DNA of 64,000 bases, taken from positions 186,001 to 250,000 of the forward strand of contig NZ_FOSS01000005.1 in the NCBI RefSeq assembly GCF_900114355.1, in the 5' to 3' direction. Source of the DNA: Lysobacter sp. cf310 (GTDB lineage: Bacteria > Pseudomonadota > Gammaproteobacteria > Xanthomonadales > Xanthomonadaceae). This document shows positions 57,320-64,000 of this stretch, in pieces. The notes below the pieces were generated by a model, which searched no databases, was not told the origin of the DNA, and was given only the letters and a program-made list of their open reading frames with translations. The first letter of the stretch is position 1; every line of letters begins with the position of its first letter. The position numbers and the translations under genes were made by a program.

Positions 57320-58147
57320 ATGCAGACACCGACCATCGACGACGGCAGCGCAGGCGCCGCGATCGCCCACCGGCTGGTCGCGGCACGCCGTGGCGCGCGC
57401 GCCCTGCCCGACTACCCCGGTCCGCTGCCGGCCACGCTGGATCAGGGCTACGCGATCCAGGACCTGGCCATCGGCCAGTGGCCGCAGCCGATCGCAGGCT
57501 GGAAGGTCGGGCGCATCCCGCCGGCCTGGGAAACCCGGCTCGGCGAGGAGCGCCTGGTCGGCCCTATCTTCGCCAACGCGGTGCAGACCGCCACCGGTGG
57601 ACAAACGGCGCGCTTCGAGGTGATCGAGGACGGCTTCGCCGCGGTCGAGGCCGAGTTCGTGTTCCGGCTCGGCCGCGACGCGCCCGCCGGCCGCACCGAG
57701 TTCGACCACGCCCAGGCCGCGGATCTGGTCGAAGCCCTGCTGATCGGGATCGAACTGGCCGGCAGCCCGCTGCCCGACATCAACACCCTGGGCCCGCCGA
57801 TCGTGGTCTCGGACTTCGGCAACAACGCCGGCCTGATCGTCGGCCCCGAGATTCCGGATTGGCGCGCGCTGGCCGAGGCCGATCTGCGCTGCGAAACCTT
57901 TATCGACGACGCCTCGGTCGGGCGCGGCGGCGCCGGTTCGATCGCCGGCGGCCTGCTCGCGGCGCTGGCGTTCGCACTCTCGCGTTGCGCGCGCCGCGGC
58001 TATCCGCTCAAGGCCGGCATGCTGGTCACCACCGGCGCGGCCACCGGCATCCACGACATCCTGGCCGGACAACGCGCGATGATCTCGTTCGGGCGCTGGG
58101 GCCGGTTGCACTGCGAGGCGGTGCGCGCCAGCGGGGAGCCGGCATGA
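57320..58147 (+). CDS. FAH-fold protein (2-keto-4-pentenoate hydratase-like)
   Basis: The 275-residue protein of the fumarylacetoacetase-like fold has an acidic metal site EAEFVFRLGRD (the ExE motif) and a hydrophobic core like MhpD/hydratase proteins (PLPDINTLGPPIVVSDFGNNAGLIVG). Family enzymes hydrate or hydrolyse 2-keto acids. It is the first gene of the TRAP operon, and its stop overlaps dctP's start (ATGA). Pectin breakdown through KduI/KduD does not need such a step, so it may act on a side product or another uronate. Substrate unknown. Confidence 0.85.
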   Translation: MQTPTIDDGSAGAAIAHRLVAARRGARALPDYPGPLPATLDQGYAIQDLAIGQWPQPIAGWKVGRIPPAWETRLGEERLVGPIFANAVQTATGGQTARFEVIEDGFAAVEAEFVFRLGRDAPAGRTEFDHAQAADLVEALLIGIELAGSPLPDINTLGPPIVVSDFGNNAGLIVGPEIPDWRALAEADLRCETFIDDASVGRGGAGSIAGGLLAALAFALSRCARRGYPLKAGMLVTTGAATGIHDILAGQRAMISFGRWGRLHCEAVRASGEPA

Positions 58148-59136
58148 CCACTCGTCGCCAAGTCTTGGGCGGACTCGGCGCGGCCTGCGCCTTGGCCGCG
58201 ACCTCGGCCGGATTGCGCGCGGGCGACGGCAGCCGCTTGCTCACCGCCACCGACGTGCACGTCAAGGACTACCCCACCGTGGCCGCCGTGCAATGGATCG
58301 GGCGCGAGCTCGAGCGCGCCACCGACGGCCGCCTGCGCCTGCGCCTGTACCACTCCGGCCAGCTCGGTCGCGAGTCCGAGGCGATCGACATGGCGCGCTT
58401 CGGCGCGATCGACATCACCCGCGTCTACAGCGGCGCGCTCAACAACGCCTTCCCGCTGACCCAGGCGCTGTCGCTGCCCTACGTGTTCGACTCGGTCGCG
58501 CATCTGCGCCGCGCGCTGGACGGCGAGGTCGGGGCGGCGGTGCTGCGCGACTTCGGCCGCCGCGAGCTGGTCGGCCTGGCGATCTACGACTGCGGCGCGC
58601 GCTGCTTCTACAACGTGCGCCGCCCGATCCTCACCCCGGCCGACATGCACGGCCTGAAGTTCCGGGTGCCGGCCTCGGACATCTTCATGCGCATGATCCG
58701 CCTGCTCGGCGGCAATCCGACTCCGCTGGCCTACGGCGAAGTGTTCTCGGCGCTGCAGACGCATCTGATCGACGGCGCCGAGAACAACCTGCGCAGCTAC
58801 CACTCCAGCCGTCAGTTCGAGGCCGCGCGTTACTGGTCGCAGACCCAGCATTCCTATGCCCCGGACGTGCTGCTGATGTCACGACGCAGCTTCGACTCGC
58901 TGCGCGCCGACGACCGCGCCCTGCTGCTGGACATCGCGCGCCGCTCGGTGGCGGTGATGCGCAGCTTGTGGGACGAATCCGAGGCGGTCGCGCGCGCGGC
59001 GGTGGTCGAGGGCGGCGTGCGCATCAACGACTGCGACCTGCCCGCGTTCCGCGCCGCGGTGCAGCCGCTGCTGGACGACTACCACCGCGACCCGGCGATC
59101 GAATCCCTGTACCGCCGCATCCGTTCCCTGGCCTGA
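58144..59136 (+). CDS. TRAP transporter substrate-binding protein (DctP type)
   Basis: The 330-residue periplasmic binding protein starts with a Tat-like signal MTTRRQVLGGLGAACALAATSA. The DctP core is LRLYHSGQLGRESEAIDMARFGAIDITRVYSG, and the conserved Arg that contacts the ligand carboxylate lies in MHGLKFRVPASDIF. TRAP binding proteins of this cluster bind sugar acids such as galacturonate or its unsaturated oligomers. The next genes are the two membrane subunits. The signal may differ from the Sec type usual for this family. Confidence 0.92.
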   Translation: MTTRRQVLGGLGAACALAATSAGLRAGDGSRLLTATDVHVKDYPTVAAVQWIGRELERATDGRLRLRLYHSGQLGRESEAIDMARFGAIDITRVYSGALNNAFPLTQALSLPYVFDSVAHLRRALDGEVGAAVLRDFGRRELVGLAIYDCGARCFYNVRRPILTPADMHGLKFRVPASDIFMRMIRLLGGNPTPLAYGEVFSALQTHLIDGAENNLRSYHSSRQFEAARYWSQTQHSYAPDVLLMSRRSFDSLRADDRALLLDIARRSVAVMRSLWDESEAVARAAVVEGGVRINDCDLPAFRAAVQPLLDDYHRDPAIESLYRRIRSLA

Positions 59137-59146
59137 GGCAGATCCC

Positions 59147-59695
59147 GTGGCAGACGCTCCCCTCGCCGCGAACGCGGACATCGAACACCAGCAGGACCGG
59201 ACCGCGCCGCGCGGCGCGCTGGACCGGCTGGCCGGCATCGCGGTCGCGGTCGCCGGCGCCGCCCTGGTCGGCATGGTCGCGGTGCAGGCCCTGCAGGTGT
59301 TCGCGCGCTACGTGCTCAACGATTCGCCGGGCTGGACCGAGCCGGTCGCGCTGCTGCTGCTGAACACCGCCATGAGTTTCGGCGCCGCCGCCGGCGTGCA
59401 CCGCGGCTCGCACTTCGGCTTCTTCATCCTGGTCCACCGCTCGCGCCCGGCCGTGCGGCGCTGGCTGCTCGCGTTTTCCAACCTGGTGATCGCGAGCATC
59501 GGCGCGGTGCTGGCGGTGTGGGGCGGGGAACTGCTGCTGGACGGACTGGACATTCCCATGGCCGGCGCGCCGCTGCCGCAGAGCGCGGTGTACGCGCCGA
59601 TGGCGCTGGGCGGCGCGCTGATGGCGGTGTTCGCGTTGCAACGCATGGTCGCGGCGCTGACCGCGCCGCTCACCGACACCCACCGGAGCGCCTGA
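59147..59695 (+). CDS. TRAP transporter small permease (DctQ type)
   Basis: The 182-residue protein has four transmembrane helices. The family block VLNDSPGWTEPVALLLLNTAMSFGAAAGVHRGSHFG marks DctQ. It links the binding protein and large permease. GTG 59147 starts it, with GAGG ten bases upstream; there is no ATG in a suitable place. Its stop overlaps the dctM start (TGATG). Confidence 0.92.
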   Translation: MADAPLAANADIEHQQDRTAPRGALDRLAGIAVAVAGAALVGMVAVQALQVFARYVLNDSPGWTEPVALLLLNTAMSFGAAAGVHRGSHFGFFILVHRSRPAVRRWLLAFSNLVIASIGAVLAVWGGELLLDGLDIPMAGAPLPQSAVYAPMALGGALMAVFALQRMVAALTAPLTDTHRSA

Positions 59696-60975
59696 TGGAA
59701 GTCGCGATACTTTTCGGCGTGTTCGCCGTGCTGCTGATCGTCGGCGTGCCGGTGGCCTATGCCCTGTCCTCGGCCGCGCTGGCGACCCTGATCTGCATCG
59801 GCCTGCCGCCGATCGTGGTGGTGCAGCAGACCGCGGCCGGCGCCGGCTCGGCGTCGCTGATCGCGATTCCGCTTTTCATCTTCGCCGGCGAAATCATGCT
59901 GCGCGGCGGCATCTCCGAACGCCTGATCGGCCTGGCCTCGGCCCTGGTCGGCCATCTGCGCGGCGGCCTGGGCCAGGTCAGCGTGCTGTCCTCGCTGTTC
60001 TTCGGCGGCGTGTCCGGCTCGGCCATCGCCGACGTCTCGGCGATCGGCGGCGCGATGATCCCGCAGATGGTCAAGCGCGGTTTCGACCGCGACTTCGCCG
60101 TCAACGTGACCATGACCGCATCCATGGTCGCGCTGCTGGTGCCGCCCTCGCACAACCTGATCCTGTACTCGGCCTCGGCCGGCGGCAGCATCTCCATCGC
60201 CGACCTGTTCGCCGCCGGCATCGTTCCGGCGCTGCTGATGACGGTCACGCTGATGGCGACCTGCTGGGTGATCGCGCGCCGGCGCGGCTACGCGGTCGAG
60301 CCCTTCCCGGGCTTCGGCATCGTGCTGCGCCGTTTCGTCGCCGCGCTGCCGGGCTTGTTGCTGGTGGCCCTGATCTTCGTCGGCATCCGCGCCGGCATCT
60401 TCACCGCGGTCGAAAGCGCGGCCATCGCCGTGGTCTACGCGCTGCTGGTGACCGCGCTGGTCTATCGCAATCTGCGCTGGCGCGATTTCCTGGAGACCGT
60501 CACCGGCGCCGCGCGCACCACCGGCATGATCCTGTTCGTGATCGCCTCGGCGGCCTCGTTCGGCTGGCTGCTGGCCTATCTGCAGGTGCCCACCGCGGCG
60601 GTCGAGGCCTTGACCTCGCTGACCACCGACAAAAACCTGCTGCTGTTGCTGATGATCCTGATCCTGCTGGTGCTGGGCACCTTCATGGACCTGGCGCCGA
60701 TGATCATCATCTGCACGCCGATCTTCCTGCCTCTGGCCAAGGCGATCGGCGTCGATCCGGTGCACTTCGGCGTGATCCTGATCCTCAAGGGCGGCATCAG
60801 CCTGATCTCGCCGCCGCTGGGCTCGGTGCTGTTCGTGGGCACGGCGATCGGCAAGATCAGCATAGGCGAGACCCTGCGCACGATCTGGCCGTTCTGGCTG
60901 GCCGCGCTGGCGGTGCTGCTGGTGGTGACCTTCGTGCCGCAGCTGTCGCTGTGGCTGCCGGCGCTGCTGAAGTAG
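59695..60975 (+). CDS. TRAP transporter large permease (DctM type)
   Basis: The 426-residue protein has about 12 hydrophobic helices. Family block IPLFIFAGEIMLRGGISERLI and SSLFFGGVSGSAIADVSAIGGAMIPQM. It moves the ligand using an ion gradient. With DctP and DctQ it forms the inner-membrane route for uronates of the pectin locus. The GDxxP-type segment FMDLAPMIIICTPIF completes the fold. It is followed by a perfect dyad at 60981-61001. Confidence 0.94.
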   Translation: MEVAILFGVFAVLLIVGVPVAYALSSAALATLICIGLPPIVVVQQTAAGAGSASLIAIPLFIFAGEIMLRGGISERLIGLASALVGHLRGGLGQVSVLSSLFFGGVSGSAIADVSAIGGAMIPQMVKRGFDRDFAVNVTMTASMVALLVPPSHNLILYSASAGGSISIADLFAAGIVPALLMTVTLMATCWVIARRRGYAVEPFPGFGIVLRRFVAALPGLLLVALIFVGIRAGIFTAVESAAIAVVYALLVTALVYRNLRWRDFLETVTGAARTTGMILFVIASAASFGWLLAYLQVPTAAVEALTSLTTDKNLLLLLMILILLVLGTFMDLAPMIIICTPIFLPLAKAIGVDPVHFGVILILKGGISLISPPLGSVLFVGTAIGKISIGETLRTIWPFWLAALAVLLVVTFVPQLSLWLPALLK

Positions 60976-60980
60976 GCACG

Positions 60981-61001
60981 CGATGTCCACCGGGGACATC
61001 G
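60981..61001. promoter_or_regulatory. Perfect dyad downstream of dctM, upstream of lacI
   Basis: CGATGTCC (60981-60988) and GGACATCG (60994-61001) are exact inverted repeats around ACCGG. No T-run follows. It could be a terminator-like hairpin for the TRAP operon or an autoregulatory operator for the LacI gene that starts 71 bp on. The spacing differs by one base from the three pectin operators. Confidence 0.5.
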
Positions 61002-61072
61002 CCGCCGCGGGCGGCTAGAATCGGCTCAGCCCCGGTGCCCGCACCGGCTCGTTTCCCCGTTGCCGAGCCGCC

Positions 61073-62191
61073 ATGAATCCTGCCCCCCCGCGCGGCTCAC
61101 GCCGCGGACCGCGCAGCGCCCGTTCCGCCGATGCGGCCGCAGGCGAGGCCGCGCCGCCGCGGATGCCGGCGCCGGGCAAGGCCACCATCAACGACATCGC
61201 GCGCCTGGCGGCGGTGTCGAAGAAGACGGTGTCGCGGGTGATCAACAACTCGCCGCTGGTGCGCCCGGACACGCGCGAGAAGATCCAGTCGCTGATGAAG
61301 CAGCTGGGCTACGCGCCCGATCCGCAGGCGCGCGGGCTGGCGTTCCGGCGCTCGTTCCTGATCGGGCTGGTCTACGACAACCCGACCGCGCAGTACATCG
61401 TCAACATGCAGTACGGCGCGCTCGACGCCCTGCGCGATTCCGGGTACGAACTGGTCGTGCACCCTTGCGACAGCCATCGCGAGGACTACATCGACGGCAT
61501 CCGCCGCTTCGCGCTGCAGCAGAAACTGCACGGCGTGATCCTGATTCCGCGCGTGTCCGAGGACGACCAACTGGCCGCGGCCCTGCGCGAGATCGACGTG
61601 CGCTACGTGCGCATCGCCTCGATCCCGCTGGACGAGCCGGCCAACATGCTGCACACCCAGGACCGCCTGGCCGGCGTCGAAGCCGCCAACTACCTGCAGT
61701 CGCTGGGCCACCGGCAGCTCGGTCTGATCACCGGCCCGCGCCGCTACCGCTCCTCGATCGAACGCGGCGGCGGCTTCCGCCACGGCCTCGCCCAGCGCGG
61801 CATCGAGCTGGCCGAGGACTACGTGTTCGAGGGCGGCTACACCTTCGAGTCCGGCGTGGCCGGCGCCGAGTACCTGCTGGCGAAGTCGCCGCGCCCGACC
61901 GCGATCTTCGCCTGCAACGACGAGATGGCCGCCGGCGTGTACAAGGCCGCGATGCGGCGCGGCCTGTCGATTCCGGCCGATCTGTCGGTGGTGGGCTACG
62001 ACGACAGCCCGCTGGCGACCCAGTTGTGGCCGGCCCTGAGCACCATCCACTCGCCGATCCGCGACCTCGGCCGCCAGGCCGCGCAGATGCTGCTGGCGCC
62101 GGAGCCCGAGGACGGCGACGCCCCCGCCGAGTCGGTCTCGGTCACCCCGCACCTGGTGGTGCGCGACTCCAGCCAGCGCCCGCCGGCCTGA
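61073..62191 (+). CDS. LacI-family regulator of the pectin locus
   Basis: The 372-residue protein has a LacI HTH (about residues 38-85: ATINDIARLAAVSKKTVSRVINNSPLVRPDTREKIQSL) and a sugar-binding effector domain. It differs from typical LacI proteins in a 35-residue Arg/Pro-rich N-terminal extension; an internal ATG at 61163 would remove it. It probably represses through the TGACACCG elements at 50908, 57259 and 62284 and responds to a pectin intermediate such as KDG. It sits between the TRAP operon and kduI. Confidence 0.9.
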   Translation: MNPAPPRGSRRGPRSARSADAAAGEAAPPRMPAPGKATINDIARLAAVSKKTVSRVINNSPLVRPDTREKIQSLMKQLGYAPDPQARGLAFRRSFLIGLVYDNPTAQYIVNMQYGALDALRDSGYELVVHPCDSHREDYIDGIRRFALQQKLHGVILIPRVSEDDQLAAALREIDVRYVRIASIPLDEPANMLHTQDRLAGVEAANYLQSLGHRQLGLITGPRRYRSSIERGGGFRHGLAQRGIELAEDYVFEGGYTFESGVAGAEYLLAKSPRPTAIFACNDEMAAGVYKAAMRRGLSIPADLSVVGYDDSPLATQLWPALSTIHSPIRDLGRQAAQMLLAPEPEDGDAPAESVSVTPHLVVRDSSQRPPA

Positions 62192-62283
62192 GCCCCGTCG
62201 CCTGCGGGCGGCCCGAATCCGGCTTCCGAATCGCGCTATGACGCGGTCGCCCGCGCAGGCCCGCGGGTCTGTGCACGGCATTT

Positions 62284-62298
62284 TGACACCGGTTACCA
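62284..62298 (+). promoter_or_regulatory. LacI-type operator candidate of the pectin regulon, site 3
   Basis: TGACACCGGTTACCA inside a palindromic context, TTTTGACACCGGTTACCAAA, in which seven of ten base pairs are symmetrical. It lies 70 bp before the kduI start and is the clearest of the three sites. Confidence 0.82.
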
Positions 62299-62367
62299 AA
62301 ACCCCGTTATGATCCCCGGGTCAGCCGCCGCGGGCGGCATCGCAGGCATGCGCTTTCCGGAGGCCCG

Positions 62368-63213
62368 ATGTTCCGCAAGACCTACCACGCCACCCATCCC
62401 GACATGATGGCCGGCGCCAGCAACGAGCAATTGCGCGACCGCTACCTGATCGGCGAGCTGTTCGCGCCCGGCGAAGTGCGCCTCAACTACTCGCACAACG
62501 AGCGCTTCGTGATCGGCGGCGCCGCGCCCGTGGCCGCGCCGGTGGCGCTGCCGGCGCAGACCGAACCCACGTCCGCCGCCGGCCAGCCCTTCCTGGCCCG
62601 GCGCGAACTGGGCGTGGTCAACGTCGGCGCGGGCGCCGGCACGGTCACGGTCGACGGCCAGGCCTATGCGCTGCAGCCCAGGGACGGCCTCTACGTGCCG
62701 ATGGGCAGCGCTCAGGTCGAGTTCGCCTCCGACGACGCCGCCCACCCGGCCAAGTTCTATCTGGCCTCCACGCCCGCGCACGCGCGCTACGAGACCGTGC
62801 ACATCTCGATCGACAAGGCGGTGCCGCTGGAACGCGGCGCGCTGGAGACCTCGAACGAACGCACCATCTACCAGTACATCGTGCCGGCCACCTGCCAGTC
62901 CTGCCAGCTGCTGCTGGGCCTGACCGTGCTCAAGACCGGCAGCGTCTGGAACACCATGCCGCCGCATCTGCACGACCGCCGCTCCGAGGTCTATTTCTAT
63001 TTCGATCTCGGCGACCAGAGCGTGATGCACTTCATGGGCGAACCGGCCGACATGCGCCACCTGGTGATCCGCAACGACGAGGCGGTGGTGTCGCCGCCAT
63101 GGTCGATCCACATGGGTTCGGGCACGCGCAACTACTGCTTCATCTGGGCCATGGGCGGCGAGAACCTGGACTACACCGACATGCACCAGCTCGATCTGTG
63201 CCAACTCAAGTGA
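62368..63213 (+). CDS. kduI: 5-dehydro-4-deoxy-D-glucuronate isomerase
   Basis: The 281-residue zinc enzyme converts 5-keto-4-deoxyuronate to 2,5-diketo-3-deoxygluconate. Metal ligands His200, His202, Glu207 and His248 match the spacing in E. coli KduI, in the blocks [14 protein letters not shown] and [20 protein letters not shown]. Length fits the family. It is followed 10 bp later by kduD, with which it forms an operon under the operator at 62284. The initial [14 protein letters not shown] is also conserved. Confidence 0.96.
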   Translation: MFRKTYHATHPDMMAGASNEQLRDRYLIGELFAPGEVRLNYSHNERFVIGGAAPVAAPVALPAQTEPTSAAGQPFLARRELGVVNVGAGAGTVTVDGQAYALQPRDGLYVPMGSAQVEFASDDAAHPAKFYLASTPAHARYETVHISIDKAVPLERGALETSNERTIYQYIVPATCQSCQLLLGLTVLKTGSVWNTMPPHLHDRRSEVYFYFDLGDQSVMHFMGEPADMRHLVIRNDEAVVSPPWSIHMGSGTRNYCFIWAMGGENLDYTDMHQLDLCQLK

Positions 63214-63223
63214 GGCCGCGCGC

Positions 63224-63982
63224 ATGAGCGTTTCGCCGTTCGATCTCAGCGGTCGTGTCGCCCTGGTCACCGGGGGCAATCGCGGCCTCGGCCAAGGGCT
63301 GGCCCTGGCGCTGGCCGCGGCCGGCGCCGATATCGTCGCGGTCAGCACCGGCGCGGCCACCGACACCGGCCGCCACGTGCGCGCGCTGGGCCGGCGCTTC
63401 CACGCGATCGAAGCCGATCTGTCGACGCTGGCGCCGATCGCCGGCATCGTCGAGGAGTCGGTCGCGCAGCTGGGTTCGGTCGACATCCTGGTCAACAATG
63501 CCGGCCTGATCCGGCGCGCCGACGCGGTCGACTTCAGCGAGGCCGATTGGGATGCGGTGATCGACGTCAATCTCAAGAGCGCGTTCTTCCTGGCCCAGGC
63601 GGTGGGCCGGCGCATGATCGCGGCCGGCGGCGGCAAGATCATCAACATCGCCTCGATGCTGTCGTTCCAGGGCGGCATCCGGGTGCCCTCGTATACCGCC
63701 AGCAAATCCGGCCTGGCCGGCATCACTCGCCTGCTCGCCAACGAATGGGCCGGCAAGAACGTCAACGTCAATGCGATCGCGCCGGGCTACATGGCCACCG
63801 ACAACACCGCCCAGCTGCGCGCCGACGAGGGCCGCAACCGCGAGATCCTGGCGCGGATTCCGGCCGGACGCTGGGGCGATCCCTCCGATCTCGGCGGCGC
63901 CGCGGTGTTTCTGGCCAGTCGCGCGGCCGACTACGTGCACGGCGCGATCCTGCCCGTCGACGGCGGCTGGCTCGCGCGCTGA
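63224..63982 (+). CDS. kduD: 2-dehydro-3-deoxy-D-gluconate 5-dehydrogenase
   Basis: The 252-residue SDR reduces 2,5-diketo-3-deoxygluconate to 2-keto-3-deoxygluconate with NADH. Nucleotide site GGNRGLGQG, the NNAG motif, catalytic Ser in IASMLSFQGG and YTASK. The FQGGIRVPSYTASKSG run is typical of KduD. KdgK then acts on its product. It is the last gene in the window; the remaining 18 bases (63983-64000) include GTGGAGG, a possible ribosome site of a next gene. Confidence 0.95.
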   Translation: MSVSPFDLSGRVALVTGGNRGLGQGLALALAAAGADIVAVSTGAATDTGRHVRALGRRFHAIEADLSTLAPIAGIVEESVAQLGSVDILVNNAGLIRRADAVDFSEADWDAVIDVNLKSAFFLAQAVGRRMIAAGGGKIINIASMLSFQGGIRVPSYTASKSGLAGITRLLANEWAGKNVNVNAIAPGYMATDNTAQLRADEGRNREILARIPAGRWGDPSDLGGAAVFLASRAADYVHGAILPVDGGWLAR

Positions 63983-64000
63983 GCGTTAGTGGAGGTGTCG

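Overview
The window is very GC-rich, densely coded chromosomal DNA. It looks like a Lysobacter-type member of the Xanthomonadaceae. The pointers are the engB / cytochrome c4 / dsbA order, TonB-dependent receptors of the Xanthomonas-Caulobacter type, a secreted alpha-amylase / MFS / TonB receptor / alpha-glucosidase locus, and a plant-polysaccharide gene set. The genus is inferred from gene content, not from a marker gene. I see no rRNA, tRNA, CRISPR array, prophage or insertion sequence.

Bases 1-9,000 are a loosely packed accessory stretch with small or poorly conserved genes: an ABM-domain protein, a START-like secreted protein, a lipoprotein that is an orphan Hsp70 substrate-binding domain, a membrane protein, a class C-like serine hydrolase, an SDR / AraC regulator / methyltransferase run, and a 640-bp graveyard. 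The graveyard holds a decayed second copy of the membrane-protein / serine-hydrolase pair. After it come a helical protein, an LprI-like secreted protein and a stand-alone S24-type protein.

Bases 9,000-36,000 are mostly housekeeping: a diguanylate cyclase, DegV, a giant beta-propeller/amidohydrolase, an FAD oxidase plus methyltransferase divergent from an XRE regulator, the glutathione-dependent formaldehyde operon (frmR-adhC-fghA) with a clear operator, PEP carboxylase, gshA, an orphan oppAB-like pair, an S9 peptidase and a DUF2007 protein. Two MITE/REP-like inverted repeats (14445-14577 and 21855-22071) lie here.

Bases 35,400-44,500 form a maltodextrin/starch locus. It has a LacI regulator, an operon running from TonB receptor to MFS sugar carrier to secreted alpha-amylase, and a divergent alpha-glucosidase. 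Two 14-bp elements in exact inverted orientation lie in the divergent promoter. Starch would be cut outside the cell, the oligosaccharides would cross the outer membrane through the TonB receptor and the inner membrane through the MFS carrier, and glucose would be released in the cytoplasm.

Bases 44,500-49,800 carry engB, cytochrome c4 and three tandem DsbA paralogues (two lipoproteins, one soluble), then an endo/exonuclease/phosphatase-family protein.

Bases 49,800-64,000 are a pectin locus: kdgK, a TonB receptor, pectin methylesterase, rhamnogalacturonan acetylesterase, pectate lyase, an FAH-fold hydrolase/hydratase, a tripartite TRAP transporter, a LacI regulator, kduI and kduD. Three copies of a 15-bp TGACACCG-type element sit at the kdgK/TonB, pectate lyase/FAH and kduI promoters, which suggests one LacI-controlled regulon. 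The window ends just after kduD. No KDPG aldolase and no unsaturated-oligogalacturonide hydrolase is present, so part of the pathway must lie elsewhere.
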